Part shown: positions 8,678 to 16,697 of the stretch, piece by piece
Layout: each line of letters begins with the position of its first letter
Numbering within the stretch: position 1 is the stretch's first letter
From: Caldifarciminota bacterium
GTDB lineage: Bacteria; Hydrothermota; Hydrothermia; LBFQ01
Direction of reading: 5' to 3'
DNA: 38,930 bases
Assembly: GCA_027003075.1 (NCBI GenBank)
Contig: JALWYV010000058.1
Location: 1 to 38,930 of the forward strand
The notes under the pieces: model-generated
Databases searched by the model: none
Told to the model about the DNA's origin: nothing
What the model saw: only the letters and a program-made list of their open reading frames with translations
Position numbers and translations under genes: made by a program

Positions 8678-9289
8678 ATGGGTCTGAACTACGGTCTGTT
8701 CGTCTGGCTCGGATGGGCGTGGGTAAACTTCGATCCCCTGCTCGGCGATCTCAACGGGAAGGGGTACGATATCAAGGTGGACAGGACTGTCTACGTGGGA
8801 GGTTACGGGTACGTATCTCCGGATCCCTTTCTGTACGCTCTGGATATCGGTGTATTCGGTGGGGCGCGGGGAGCGGGGAACGGGTACAACCTGACCCTCA
8901 ACCACGCTGTTATCAGGGCTACCGTGGGGTACCGTTACTTCAGGTGGAGGATGAGGGAGAGGAACTTCAACGTCTATCCCTTCGTGGGGGCGGGGTACGG
9001 CAGGATCTGGGTGTCCTTCTCCCGCTCCGGGGACCTGTCGTACGGGGACTTCGTATCCGATCCCGGCACCGGTGGGACGATGTACACCAACACCTACATA
9101 GGTACCATCGGGATAGGGGCGATGTTTGACTTCGGGTTTACGGTGGGACTGAGCGTGGGATACGACGTGCCGGTGATACGGGAGGTGTGGGTACGGGACT
9201 CGGACCGCCTGAGTGGGGGCCCCGATCTAACCCCTTACGGTTTTCACGCGCGTTTCATGATAGGGTACGCGAGAGACTGGAATGAGTAA
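8678..9289 (+). CDS. Outer-membrane beta-barrel-like protein
   Basis: A 203-residue protein rich in alternating aromatic/hydrophobic and small polar residues, typical of beta-barrel strands (TVYVGGYGYVS, VIRATVGYRYFRW, FVGAGYGRIWVSF, FGFTVGLSVGYDV). It ends with HARFMIGYARDWNE. No ordinary signal peptide is seen; the first 17 residues are hydrophobic and aromatic but uncharged. TATAAT lies 11 nt before the ATG. Its last codons overlap the ATG of radC (ATGAGTAA), so the two are translationally coupled. No specific function is recognised. Confidence 0.6.
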   Translation: MGLNYGLFVWLGWAWVNFDPLLGDLNGKGYDIKVDRTVYVGGYGYVSPDPFLYALDIGVFGGARGAGNGYNLTLNHAVIRATVGYRYFRWRMRERNFNVYPFVGAGYGRIWVSFSRSGDLSYGDFVSDPGTGGTMYTNTYIGTIGIGAMFDFGFTVGLSVGYDVPVIREVWVRDSDRLSGGPDLTPYGFHARFMIGYARDWNE

Positions 9290-9932
9290 GAGGCTCCTTC
9301 CGAGGGAGAAGGCCCTGCGTTTCGGCATATCCTCCCTTGAGGATCACGAGCTCCTTGCCCTGCTCCTCTCCGTGGGGAGCGGGAAGGTGGACGTCTTCAC
9401 CCTCGCCCGAAGGCTCGTTGAGAGTTTCCCCCTCAGGGAGATGGCTACCCTGCCGGTAAAGGCCCTCATGCAGATAGACGGGATAGGGGAAGCGAAGGCC
9501 GTACGTCTGGCCGCGGCCTTTGAGGTGGGCAGAAGGGTTTACCTCCCACCGGAGGGTACCCTGAACCATGAGCATATAAAGGGCCTTCTCGGTGAGCTCT
9601 CCCGGAGGCGTAAGGAGACCATGATGGTGGCTACGTACGACGCCGCCGGTCGTTTTCTTGGGAGCGAGGTGGTGGCCGTCGGTTCCCTCAACGTCCTCTA
9701 CGTCCATCTACGGGAGATCTTTGATCCGGTCTTTCGGGTGGGGGCCACACATTTTATCCTCGCCCACAACCATCCGGACGGTTCCGTTGAGCCTTCCCCC
9801 GAGGACGTGGACCTCACCCACAGGGTGGAGAGGCTGGCGGAGGAGCTGGGGTTCTCCCTGATTGAGAGCTTCGTCGTGGGGAAGGGCAGGGCGGTGGGGA
9901 TATTGGGCGGCACGGTGATTAACCTCCCTTAA
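9282..9932 (+). CDS. radC: RadC/JAB-domain protein
   Basis: A 216-residue member of the RadC (UPF0758) family. An N-terminal helix-hairpin-helix-like region (LMQIDGIGEAKAVRLAAAFEVGR) precedes a JAB/MPN metal-binding domain with HNHPDGSVEPSPEDVDLT, whose His-His-Asp set would hold zinc. The cellular role of the family is unsettled despite its DNA-repair name. The start overlaps the preceding beta-barrel gene. The 3' end overlaps the convergent gene at 9919 by 14 nt. Confidence 0.92.
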   Translation: MSKRLLPREKALRFGISSLEDHELLALLLSVGSGKVDVFTLARRLVESFPLREMATLPVKALMQIDGIGEAKAVRLAAAFEVGRRVYLPPEGTLNHEHIKGLLGELSRRRKETMMVATYDAAGRFLGSEVVAVGSLNVLYVHLREIFDPVFRVGATHFILAHNHPDGSVEPSPEDVDLTHRVERLAEELGFSLIESFVVGKGRAVGILGGTVINLP

Positions 9933-11106
9933 GTACCCTGTCTTTAAGGAACTCCGCCCACGGCTCCGTTTCCTTTGATAGGAAGGTCCCGTACCTCCGG
10001 GTTATGAAGAAGTCTGTCGGTATGTTTCGTAACCTGTTCAACCTTCCCAGATACTCCTCGTACCGCCTGCGGGGGTCCTTACTCGTCTGGAAGATAAGGT
10101 GGGCGAACCTCTTACCTTCGCTACCCAGAATCCTGTGGAAGACCAGTACCGGTATGCTCTTTTTGGGACGCTCAAGGTGCACCTCTCTCATCCCCTCTAA
10201 CACCCTAGCCCTTCCGGAGAGGGAGAGGAACCTCCTCCTGTGCCAGAACTTCTCAACGTACCACCACTGTGTCCGGTAGCCGAAGATTCCGCCGTCCGGG
10301 AGAGGGTCCCCCCTGAGTACGGCCTCCGCGTACATCTTCTGCGTGGAGAACCTTGGGATATCGGGAACGTCCGGCACCGATCCGCGGAAAAGAGATAGAT
10401 AAATATCTGCCAGAACCACAGAGAACCTATCTCCCAGTTGGCGGGCGATATAACGTCCCGCTTCTATCTCCGTAGGATTAAGCCCCATAAATCCCTTGAG
10501 TAGTATCGTATCTATCCCCCATCCGACGTATCCCCCTTCAAAGGATCTGAAGGCCACGGAATTCAGGATCTCAAGACCCTCCTCTACCATCCCGGCAGTT
10601 ACCCAGAGAGTACCGAACAGGTAGTCGTGGTATATCTGGCTCATAAGTGAGTTAAACGGATTCCTGAACTCACCTTTCAGAACCCTGCCGGTCAGGGTAT
10701 CCAGATAGAATTTCAGGTATTTGCTCCGGTCCTCCATCTTCTCCCACTCCCCGTAAGCCTCTTCAACGTAGCCGAGGGAGGCCAGGATCCACGCCCTTAC
10801 ACGGGCAGGTGTATTCGGCAGGATGTTGAAGAGTTCCTTTAACCTGAGGGTCCGGAAGAGGAGGACGGCGAGGGTGTCCCTCTTTCGCTCAAAGAGGGCG
10901 GGATATTCCCTGTACAGCCTGTCCAGTTCGTTTATCCGCCTTCCCGTGGTCAGGGCGTTGGCCAGATGCGTGAAGGACTCCAGATCCTTCCTCTCGTAAA
11001 ACAGTCTATAGGACAGATCTATAGCCTCTTCTACTTTACCACCCGTTATTAACCTATCTATAACTTCCCTTATATGCCCCAGATTAAGTATTTTAACGTT
11101 GCTCAC
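9919..11106 (-). CDS. Uncharacterised helical-repeat protein
   Basis: A protein of about 395 residues without a recognised catalytic motif. The N-terminal half is rich in amphipathic helices in TPR-like pairs (HIREVIDRLITGGKVEEAID, then LANALTTGRRINELDRLYRE). The C-terminal part is basic and aromatic (YRTQWWYVEKFWHRRRFLSL). I start it at GTG 11106 because the longer frame to 11310 runs through the divergent SpoIID-type gene and has an unlikely Ser/Thr/Pro-rich N-terminus. A TAAAAT hexamer at 11095-11090 falls inside this frame, so a later non-canonical CTG start at 11082 is also possible. Confidence 0.6.
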   Translation of the reverse strand: MSNVKILNLGHIREVIDRLITGGKVEEAIDLSYRLFYERKDLESFTHLANALTTGRRINELDRLYREYPALFERKRDTLAVLLFRTLRLKELFNILPNTPARVRAWILASLGYVEEAYGEWEKMEDRSKYLKFYLDTLTGRVLKGEFRNPFNSLMSQIYHDYLFGTLWVTAGMVEEGLEILNSVAFRSFEGGYVGWGIDTILLKGFMGLNPTEIEAGRYIARQLGDRFSVVLADIYLSLFRGSVPDVPDIPRFSTQKMYAEAVLRGDPLPDGGIFGYRTQWWYVEKFWHRRRFLSLSGRARVLEGMREVHLERPKKSIPVLVFHRILGSEGKRFAHLIFQTSKDPRRRYEEYLGRLNRLRNIPTDFFITRRYGTFLSKETEPWAEFLKDRVLKGG

Positions 11107-11126
11107 TTGAGACCGGGGTACTTCCT

Positions 11127-11132
11127 TACAAT
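11127..11132 (+). promoter_or_regulatory. -10 element of the SpoIID-type gene
   Basis: TACAAT 8 nt before the GTG start at 11141, without a ribosome binding site. Confidence 0.5.
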
Positions 11133-11140
11133 AGCCTTCC

Positions 11141-12100
11141 GTGTTGTTATCCGTACTCGCCCTCCTACCGGACAGCGTGATCGTGGGGATATACGGAGGG
11201 ATACCCGTTAAGGAAGCCGTACTGAAGGCGGGAGGCAAGAGGTACGTGGTTAAGGCGAAGGGGAAGAGGCTAATAGTGAACGGTGTAAAGCGGAGGAGAC
11301 TTGTACTCAAGAACGTGCGCCTCCTTAAACCCGTCCGGGGGGACTACCCGGGCCTGTTCATAATTAAACCGAAGAAGGGCGGTTTTATCATGCTCAACAA
11401 GGTGCCGAGAGAGGAGTACATAGCAGACGTTATAGCCAGCGAGATAGGGAACGCTCCCCTTGAGGCCCTGAAGGCCCAGGCCGTCCTCGCCCGGACGTTC
11501 CTGATGAGATGGGGGAAGAGGCACGGTACGTTCCACGCCTGCGACAGGGATCACTGTCAGAGGTACGAGGGCAGGAACAGGGTGAAACCCGTACACCGTA
11601 AGGCGGCCAGAGCCACACGGGGACTTGTCCTTACCTATAGGGGTAAACCCGTTGAGGTACTCTACCACGCATCGTGTGGCGGGTGGGTTTGCGAGCCGAG
11701 GTACGTATGGAGGGGAGGTAAGAGGTTACCCTACTTCTGGACCGGGGAGGACGAGGACTGCTTTGAGGACGACAACGCCCACTATACGTGGAAAGTCTTT
11801 GCTCCGCTGAAGTCCTGTCCGAGGGTCAAACGTATACCCGGCTCCCTGCGGGCGTACATGATGATAGTGGAGGGGGATACGCTGTACGCCTACGATATGC
11901 GCCGGAGGTTCAACCTTCCGAGTACGGTCTTCGCTTACTGGTGTACGGAGACGGGCGTGATATTCTTGGGTACGGGCAGGGGTCACGGTGTGGGTCTGTG
12001 TCAGAGGGGAACCATACTCAAGGCCAGAAAGGGGTGGGACTTCAAAAAGATCCTGAAGTTTTACTACAGGGGTACGACCGTCAGGAAAGTTGGCCGTTGA
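11141..12100 (+). CDS. SpoIID/LytB-domain protein
   Basis: A 319-residue exported protein with the SpoIID/LytB fold, a family that includes peptidoglycan lytic transglycosylases and amidase enhancers. Typical segments are PREEYIADVIASEIGNAPLEALKAQAVLARTFL, the Cys-containing CDRDHCQRYEG, YHASCGG and the C-terminal GTGRGHGVGLCQRG. The N-terminus (LLSVLALLPDSV) is a very short hydrophobic signal without positive charge. GTG at 11141 lies 8 nt after TACAAT. TTG at 11144 is an alternative start. The 3' end overlaps the convergent acyltransferase gene by 20 nt. Confidence 0.83.
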   Translation: MLLSVLALLPDSVIVGIYGGIPVKEAVLKAGGKRYVVKAKGKRLIVNGVKRRRLVLKNVRLLKPVRGDYPGLFIIKPKKGGFIMLNKVPREEYIADVIASEIGNAPLEALKAQAVLARTFLMRWGKRHGTFHACDRDHCQRYEGRNRVKPVHRKAARATRGLVLTYRGKPVEVLYHASCGGWVCEPRYVWRGGKRLPYFWTGEDEDCFEDDNAHYTWKVFAPLKSCPRVKRIPGSLRAYMMIVEGDTLYAYDMRRRFNLPSTVFAYWCTETGVIFLGTGRGHGVGLCQRGTILKARKGWDFKKILKFYYRGTTVRKVGR

Positions 12101-12950
12101 GATCTTCCCTATCCAGCCATTCGTCCCAGAAGACGAACCACCTGTCCGTCCACCTGTAGAGCGCCCTGTAAAGGTGGCCGGTGTACCACCTTATTGCATC
12201 TTCCATACTCTCCGGCAGATAAGGGGGACTGACGTTGACGTAGTACTTCCCACACGTCTCCACGGGTACGCCATAGGCAAAAATAACGGGCGTACCGGTT
12301 TCAAGGGACAGGCGGGCGAATCCCGTGGGGATTCTCCTGTAGCCACAACCGAGCCTGATAACCCATCCCTTCTCCCGAGATACGTTGCGGTCGGATACGA
12401 GGTAGACGAACTTCCTTTCCTTTATGGCCTCAACCAGTCTGGGGTAGGCCCCCTTTACAGGTACGATCTTCAACCCGAACCTCTCCCTTATCCTCAGGAA
12501 CTCCCGGAACCACTCCCCCGACGGAACCTCCGCCACGGCCACACCGTGGAACCCTAACACCCCGGCGACGTTGGCCAGAAACTCCGGGTTGCCGAGATGG
12601 GCGCTCACCACGATCAGGGGTTTACCCCTGAAGGCCTCTGCGTACTCCAGCCCGTCAATCCTTAGAACCTTCCTCTCCACCCACTCCCTGTCCACGTGGG
12701 GGATCATGAGGGTATCCGCGACGGTGGACCAGAAGTAACGGAAGGTCATCTCCCACCCGGTCTCGTCCCCACGTATAAGTCTGAAGTTCTTCTTAACGAC
12801 CCCCTTCCGTCGTCGGCTCAATTTGAGCTGCAGTTCTCCCGCAAGGGATGTGAGGGTGCATACTTTATCGTATCCCAGTTTCCCCGAAAGGTAGTTGGCT
12901 AACCTGAACGCCTCTATGGTCAGTTTTTTCTTGAGGGCCTTCGGTATCAT
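12081..12950 (-). CDS. Lipid A biosynthesis-type lysophospholipid acyltransferase
   Basis: A 289-residue LpxL/HtrB-family acyltransferase. The catalytic Hx4E motif is clear at His118-Glu123 (SAHLGNPE), and a later segment has the expected RLGCGYRRIPTGFARLS substrate/acyl region. It probably adds a secondary acyl chain to lipid A or a related outer-membrane glycolipid. There is no long N-terminal membrane helix, only an amphipathic basic start. The ATG overlaps the stop of the upstream TIM-barrel gene by 4 nt. Confidence 0.82.
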   Translation of the reverse strand: MIPKALKKKLTIEAFRLANYLSGKLGYDKVCTLTSLAGELQLKLSRRRKGVVKKNFRLIRGDETGWEMTFRYFWSTVADTLMIPHVDREWVERKVLRIDGLEYAEAFRGKPLIVVSAHLGNPEFLANVAGVLGFHGVAVAEVPSGEWFREFLRIRERFGLKIVPVKGAYPRLVEAIKERKFVYLVSDRNVSREKGWVIRLGCGYRRIPTGFARLSLETGTPVIFAYGVPVETCGKYYVNVSPPYLPESMEDAIRWYTGHLYRALYRWTDRWFVFWDEWLDREDLNGQLS

Positions 12951-13771
12951 TTCAGGGAGTTCCAGTACCTCTTCATGAGAAGGGCGTCCTCCTCTATGTT
13001 GGGGCTTTCCGAAACTATCGTCCCTTCGGCACCGAACTCCTTCAGTATCCGAAGTATATCCCTCCAGAGGAGGTCCGATTCCTCAAGGTTGAGGTGGTGC
13101 CGCTCACCCTTCTTACTGTAGGCTATCCCCGACATGTGTACGTGCAGGTTCTTTAAACCCGTATCTCCTAGGTACTCACGTACCTTCTCAAGTACCCGTG
13201 CCACGTCCTCCGGTTTAAGGAGAATTCCACCCCCACGGGCGTGTATGTGGGCGAAGTCTATACATGGCAGTACGCCCTCTACCTCCGCCGAAAGCTCAAG
13301 GACTTCCTCAAGGGAGCCGTACTGCGTCGGCTTTCCCGTCGTCTCCGGCCTGAGTATCACGTCTATTCCCTCGTCCCTCAGCCGGGCGGTCAGATCCTTA
13401 AGTATGGAGAGTACCTGCCTGTGGACCTTCTTCGGGTCGTCCCCGAGGTAGTACGCCGGATGAAAGACTATATCGCGGGCGCCGGCGAGGTACCCTATAC
13501 GGGCCGAGTCGTATATACGTTTTATGGACGCCTCTAGCTTATCACTCTCACGGGCGTACAGGTTTATCCAGTAGGGGGCGTGGACCGTCAGCGTAAGGCC
13601 GAGTTCTCCTGCCAGTTTTCTCACCTTTTCCGCCTTTTTCTCTCCCATCCTCACCCCCCGGACGAACTCCAGCTCCATCCCGTCAAGCCCCAGTTCATGT
13701 ACTCTCTTAAGTCCGGCTTCCGTGGAGGACTTCGGGGAGGATAGGGGAACACCCGCCGTCAGAAACTTCAT
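12947..13771 (-). CDS. Endonuclease IV-like TIM-barrel protein
   Basis: A 274-residue protein of the AP-endonuclease-2/xylose-isomerase-like TIM-barrel family. The residues expected to bind the trinuclear zinc site of endonuclease IV are all placeable: His64 (HAPYWINL), His104 (FHPAYYLG), Glu143 (RPETTGKP), Asp172 and His175 (CIDFAHIHARG), His212, His225/226 and Glu255 (SESP). RPETTGK and DFAHIHARG favour a DNA-repair nuclease like the archaeal Nfo relatives over a sugar isomerase. TAAACT lies 7 nt before the ATG, which suggests leaderless expression. It is cotranslated with the acyltransferase. Confidence 0.78.
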   Translation of the reverse strand: MKFLTAGVPLSSPKSSTEAGLKRVHELGLDGMELEFVRGVRMGEKKAEKVRKLAGELGLTLTVHAPYWINLYARESDKLEASIKRIYDSARIGYLAGARDIVFHPAYYLGDDPKKVHRQVLSILKDLTARLRDEGIDVILRPETTGKPTQYGSLEEVLELSAEVEGVLPCIDFAHIHARGGGILLKPEDVARVLEKVREYLGDTGLKNLHVHMSGIAYSKKGERHHLNLEESDLLWRDILRILKEFGAEGTIVSESPNIEEDALLMKRYWNSLK

Positions 13772-13778
13772 GGTAGGT

Positions 13779-13784
13779 AGTTTA
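13779..13784 (-). promoter_or_regulatory. -10-like element of the endonuclease-IV-like gene
   Basis: TAAACT 7 nt before the ATG at 13771. Confidence 0.45.
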
Positions 13785-13874
13785 AAGTGGAGTTCCGGGG
13801 CGAATTTCTATAACAGATAACGTTTCCTTTACGCCCGTCTTAACGGTGGCGCCATATCGGACACAAAACGGGAG

Positions 13875-13880
13875 TAGAAT
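13875..13880 (+). promoter_or_regulatory. -10 element of the nuoJK-trk operon
   Basis: TAGAAT 8 nt before the nuoJ ATG at 13889. Overlapping or abutting genes down to 17398 suggest one transcript. Confidence 0.6.
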
Positions 13881-13888
13881 ATCCATCC

Positions 13889-14383
13889 ATGACGGAAGTC
13901 CTGATGTGGTTTTTTGCCATACTGGCCATAATAGGGGCCTTCACGGTGGTACTCAACCCCAACCCCTTCTACGGGGCTATGGGACTGCTTTTGAACTTCT
14001 TATCCATAGCGGGTATGTACATGCTCCTGCAGTCTCCCATACTCTCCCTCCTTCAGGTCATAGTGTACGCCGGTGGTATCATCGTCTTCTTCCTGTTCGT
14101 TATCCTCCTCCTGCATCTGCGCAGACCCCTCACCGACCGCGACTCCTCCCTCAAGGGGATCATCGCCGTGGCCTTAGTCGTCGTATTCGCCGTAGTTGGG
14201 GTCTCGGCCCTCTTCATATATCCGATGAACGGCTTCTACATGGTGTACGTTACGGCAAAGGATCTAGGCCAGTACATGCTTACCGACGGCCTGTTTGCCT
14301 TTGAGCTGTCCTCCTTCCTGCTTGTGGTGGGCGTGGTCGCCGCAATTGCTATCGTAAAACTTTACAGGGAGGAAGAAAAATGA
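13889..14383 (+). CDS. nuoJ: NADH-quinone oxidoreductase subunit J-like protein
   Basis: A 164-residue membrane protein with five hydrophobic segments. It matches NuoJ in layout: NPNPFYGAMGLLLNFLSIAG, then LLQVIVYAGGIIVFFLFVI with the Tyr-Ala-Gly-Gly pi-bulge region of helix 3. NuoJ is part of the membrane arm of complex I. ATG at 13889 lies 8 nt after TAGAAT. nuoK follows with a 4-nt overlap, but no other nuo genes are in the window; potassium transporter genes follow instead. Confidence 0.87.
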   Translation: MTEVLMWFFAILAIIGAFTVVLNPNPFYGAMGLLLNFLSIAGMYMLLQSPILSLLQVIVYAGGIIVFFLFVILLLHLRRPLTDRDSSLKGIIAVALVVVFAVVGVSALFIYPMNGFYMVYVTAKDLGQYMLTDGLFAFELSSFLLVVGVVAAIAIVKLYREEEK

Positions 14384-14685
14384 CACCGGTTTTCGTAATC
14401 TCTCTGGCTCTCATAATGTTTGCCATAGGGCTGTTCGGGGTACTCTTCAGGAAGAACTTCATCGTGATCCTGATGAGCCTTGAGCTCATGCTGAACTCCT
14501 CCAACCTTGCCATAGTGGGGGCATCCCAGATGTTCGGGGAGCAGGGAGTTCAGGGGCATTTCCTGGTCCTTATGATCCTGATAATAGCCGCCGTTGAGGT
14601 GGCGATTGGACTGGCCATAGCCGTACACATGGCCCGTACGGCCGACACCGTTGAAGTGGACTCCCTTTCGGAGCTGCCCAAATAA
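14380..14685 (+). CDS. nuoK: NADH-quinone oxidoreductase subunit K
   Basis: A 101-residue, three-helix membrane subunit of complex I. Glu35 (LMSLELMLNS) and Glu73 (AAVEVAIGLAI) correspond to the conserved buried glutamates of the proton path. The start overlaps the nuoJ stop (ATGA) and has a GGAGGA-type ribosome site. trkH begins on the base after the nuoK stop codon. Confidence 0.92.
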   Translation: MTPVFVISLALIMFAIGLFGVLFRKNFIVILMSLELMLNSSNLAIVGASQMFGEQGVQGHFLVLMILIIAAVEVAIGLAIAVHMARTADTVEVDSLSELPK

Positions 14686-16008
14686 TTGAGGAGACTCCCC
14701 CCAGCAGCGGCCCTGTTTCTGGGCTACTTTATCATATCTGCGATAGGGGGGGTGCTACTTTATCTCCCACCCATGCATACGGGTGGAGTTTCGTTCCTTA
14801 ATGCCCTGTTTACGGCCACGTCCGCCGTGTGCGTTACGGGGCTTATAGTGGTTGATACGGCCACGGCGTGGACCTTCTGGGGAAAGTTGGTCATCGCCCT
14901 CCTGATACAGATCGGTGGCCTCGGTTACATGACCCTCGGGGCGATACTCTTCGCAGCGATTGGATCAAAAGGTTCCCTCCACGCCAGGAAGATGTTAGCG
15001 ATGAGTCTGGGATCCTCCACCCTATCCGGCATTCTGGACGTAGCCCGGAAGGTTGTGCTTGCGGCCGTTCTCATAGAGATGGTCGCCCTCGTCCCCCTCT
15101 GGATAGTCTTCAGTCTGAGATACGGCCCCGTTGTGGGTTTCGGACACGCGCTGTTTCACAGTATAAGCGCCCTGAACAACGCCGGTTTCTCAACCTTTTC
15201 AAACAGCCTCATGGACTACGCCGGAAATCCCGTTGTCAACGTGGTTATCGTTTCTCTCATAGTGATAGGCGGTATAGGGTTTAAGGTCTGGAGGGACGTA
15301 TATCACCGTGTTATCGGAAGGGTACGGCGCTTTGACCTTCACGACCGCATCGTGTTTATGGCCACCGCCGTTCTGATCCTTGGAGGTTTTGTTCTCTTCC
15401 TTATACTGGAGCCTTCCACACAGGGGAAGGTATGGGAAGCCCTGTTTGCGGCCGTTACGCCGAGAACTGCGGGTTTTAACACCGTGGATTACGCCTCCCT
15501 ATCCCCCTTCGGAAAACTACTGACCACAACCCTTATGTTCGTGGGTGGAAGTCCCGGAGGTACGGCCGGAGGGGTTAAAACCGTTACGGCCTTCATAATA
15601 CTCATCTGGCTGATAAACACCCTCAGGGGGAGAAAGAACGTCTCCGTGTTCCGCAGGACCATACCTCAGGAGACGGTAATCAAAGCGTTTCAGACCTTCA
15701 TCCTCGCCATAGCCGTTCTGTGGGTGTGGGTACTTCTCCTATCCCTGACAGAGAGAGAGGTTATACACAGTGCCGGTTTTATGAACTTCCTCTTTGAGGT
15801 GGTCTCAGCCTTCGGAACCGTGGGCCTGTCCACGGGCAGCCTGACGAAGGCCAACGTGAGTCTGGTCGCAGACTTCTCCGTCGCCGGTAGAATACTGACG
15901 ATGCTGGCCATGATCATAGGGAGGGCCGGATACATCGTCTTCGCCGCCTCTCTCATAAGGATGGCGCCCCTTCCGTACAGGTACGCCGAGGAGGAGGTTC
16001 TGGTCTGA
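14686..16008 (+). CDS. trkH: TrkH/KtrB-family potassium uptake channel subunit
   Basis: A 440-residue integral membrane protein with four M1-P-M2 repeats. The pore loops are visible: TATSAVCVTGL, SALNNAGFS, TPRTAGFNT and FGTVGLSTG, each with the selectivity-filter glycine. It carries out K+ (with Na+ or H+) uptake gated by TrkA/KtrA rings. The start is TTG directly after the nuoK TAA. The C-terminus overlaps the ATG of trkA (TGATG). Length suits the shorter KtrB branch rather than long proteobacterial TrkH. Confidence 0.93.
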   Translation: MRRLPPAAALFLGYFIISAIGGVLLYLPPMHTGGVSFLNALFTATSAVCVTGLIVVDTATAWTFWGKLVIALLIQIGGLGYMTLGAILFAAIGSKGSLHARKMLAMSLGSSTLSGILDVARKVVLAAVLIEMVALVPLWIVFSLRYGPVVGFGHALFHSISALNNAGFSTFSNSLMDYAGNPVVNVVIVSLIVIGGIGFKVWRDVYHRVIGRVRRFDLHDRIVFMATAVLILGGFVLFLILEPSTQGKVWEALFAAVTPRTAGFNTVDYASLSPFGKLLTTTLMFVGGSPGGTAGGVKTVTAFIILIWLINTLRGRKNVSVFRRTIPQETVIKAFQTFILAIAVLWVWVLLLSLTEREVIHSAGFMNFLFEVVSAFGTVGLSTGSLTKANVSLVADFSVAGRILTMLAMIIGRAGYIVFAASLIRMAPLPYRYAEEEVLV

Positions 16009-16697
16009 TGCAGGTAACGGTAATAGGTCTCGGAAGGTTCGGCAGCTCCCTCGCCGAGACCCTCATAGAGAGAGGACACGAGGTGGTCGTCATAGATAAG
16101 GACGAAAGACTCGTCCAGAAGTTCGTTGGCAAGACGGACACTGCTATAGTGGCGGATGCAACGGACGACACCGTACTCCGCAGCCTGGGGGTTCAGGATA
16201 TGGACGCCGTCGTGGTGGCCATAGGGGACGACGTTGAAGCCAGCGTTCTGGTGTGCATCAGCCTGATGGATCTCGGAGCGAGGAACATAATCGCCAAGGC
16301 CGAGGACGAGCGGCACGCCCGGATCCTCAACAGGATAGGTGTCCAGAGGGTGGTGCAGCCGGAGAGGGACTCGGCTCTCCACGTGGCGGATCTCATATCC
16401 TACCCGACCCTCGCCGAGAGGTTCAATATCAGCGAGGAGCACGCCATAGTTGAGGTCAGGGCGCCCAAGAGCTTCGTGGGAAAGAGGATAAGGGAACTGG
16501 ACCTGAGGCGGAAGTACAACGTTCTGGTGGTAGGTATCCGCAGGAAGGAGGCCGTGTTTGACCAGAAGGGGGAGATAGTTGACCTGAAGGAGAGGTTCCT
16601 TGCTCCGCCGGATCCCGACGAAGAGATAACCGACGGGGACGTACTGGTTCTACTTGCCCCGGTTGACGTCATAGACGATATAGCCCGATGGGAATGA
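16008..16697 (+). CDS. trkA: TrkA/KtrA-type potassium channel regulatory subunit
   Basis: A 229-residue cytosolic RCK protein. The N-terminal Rossmann motif VIGLGRFGSSLAETL with a following acidic residue (VVIDKDE) predicts NAD(H) or ATP/ADP binding. A TrkA-C domain follows at about 135-225 and ends DVLVLLAPVDVIDDIARWE. It forms the gating ring on the TrkH subunit encoded just upstream. The start overlaps the trkH stop. Its last codons overlap the start of the next membrane gene by 10 nt. Confidence 0.93.
   Translation: MQVTVIGLGRFGSSLAETLIERGHEVVVIDKDERLVQKFVGKTDTAIVADATDDTVLRSLGVQDMDAVVVAIGDDVEASVLVCISLMDLGARNIIAKAEDERHARILNRIGVQRVVQPERDSALHVADLISYPTLAERFNISEEHAIVEVRAPKSFVGKRIRELDLRRKYNVLVVGIRRKEAVFDQKGEIVDLKERFLAPPDPDEEITDGDVLVLLAPVDVIDDIARWE

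Noticed and set aside
11107-11310. N-terminal extension of the 9919 gene to 11310
   Set aside because: It runs antisense through the SpoIID-type gene start and has an implausible Ser/Thr/Pro-rich N-terminus.
15690-16442. 250-codon minus-strand open frame opposite trkH/trkA
   Set aside because: It spans two well-identified plus-strand genes and shows no conserved motif.
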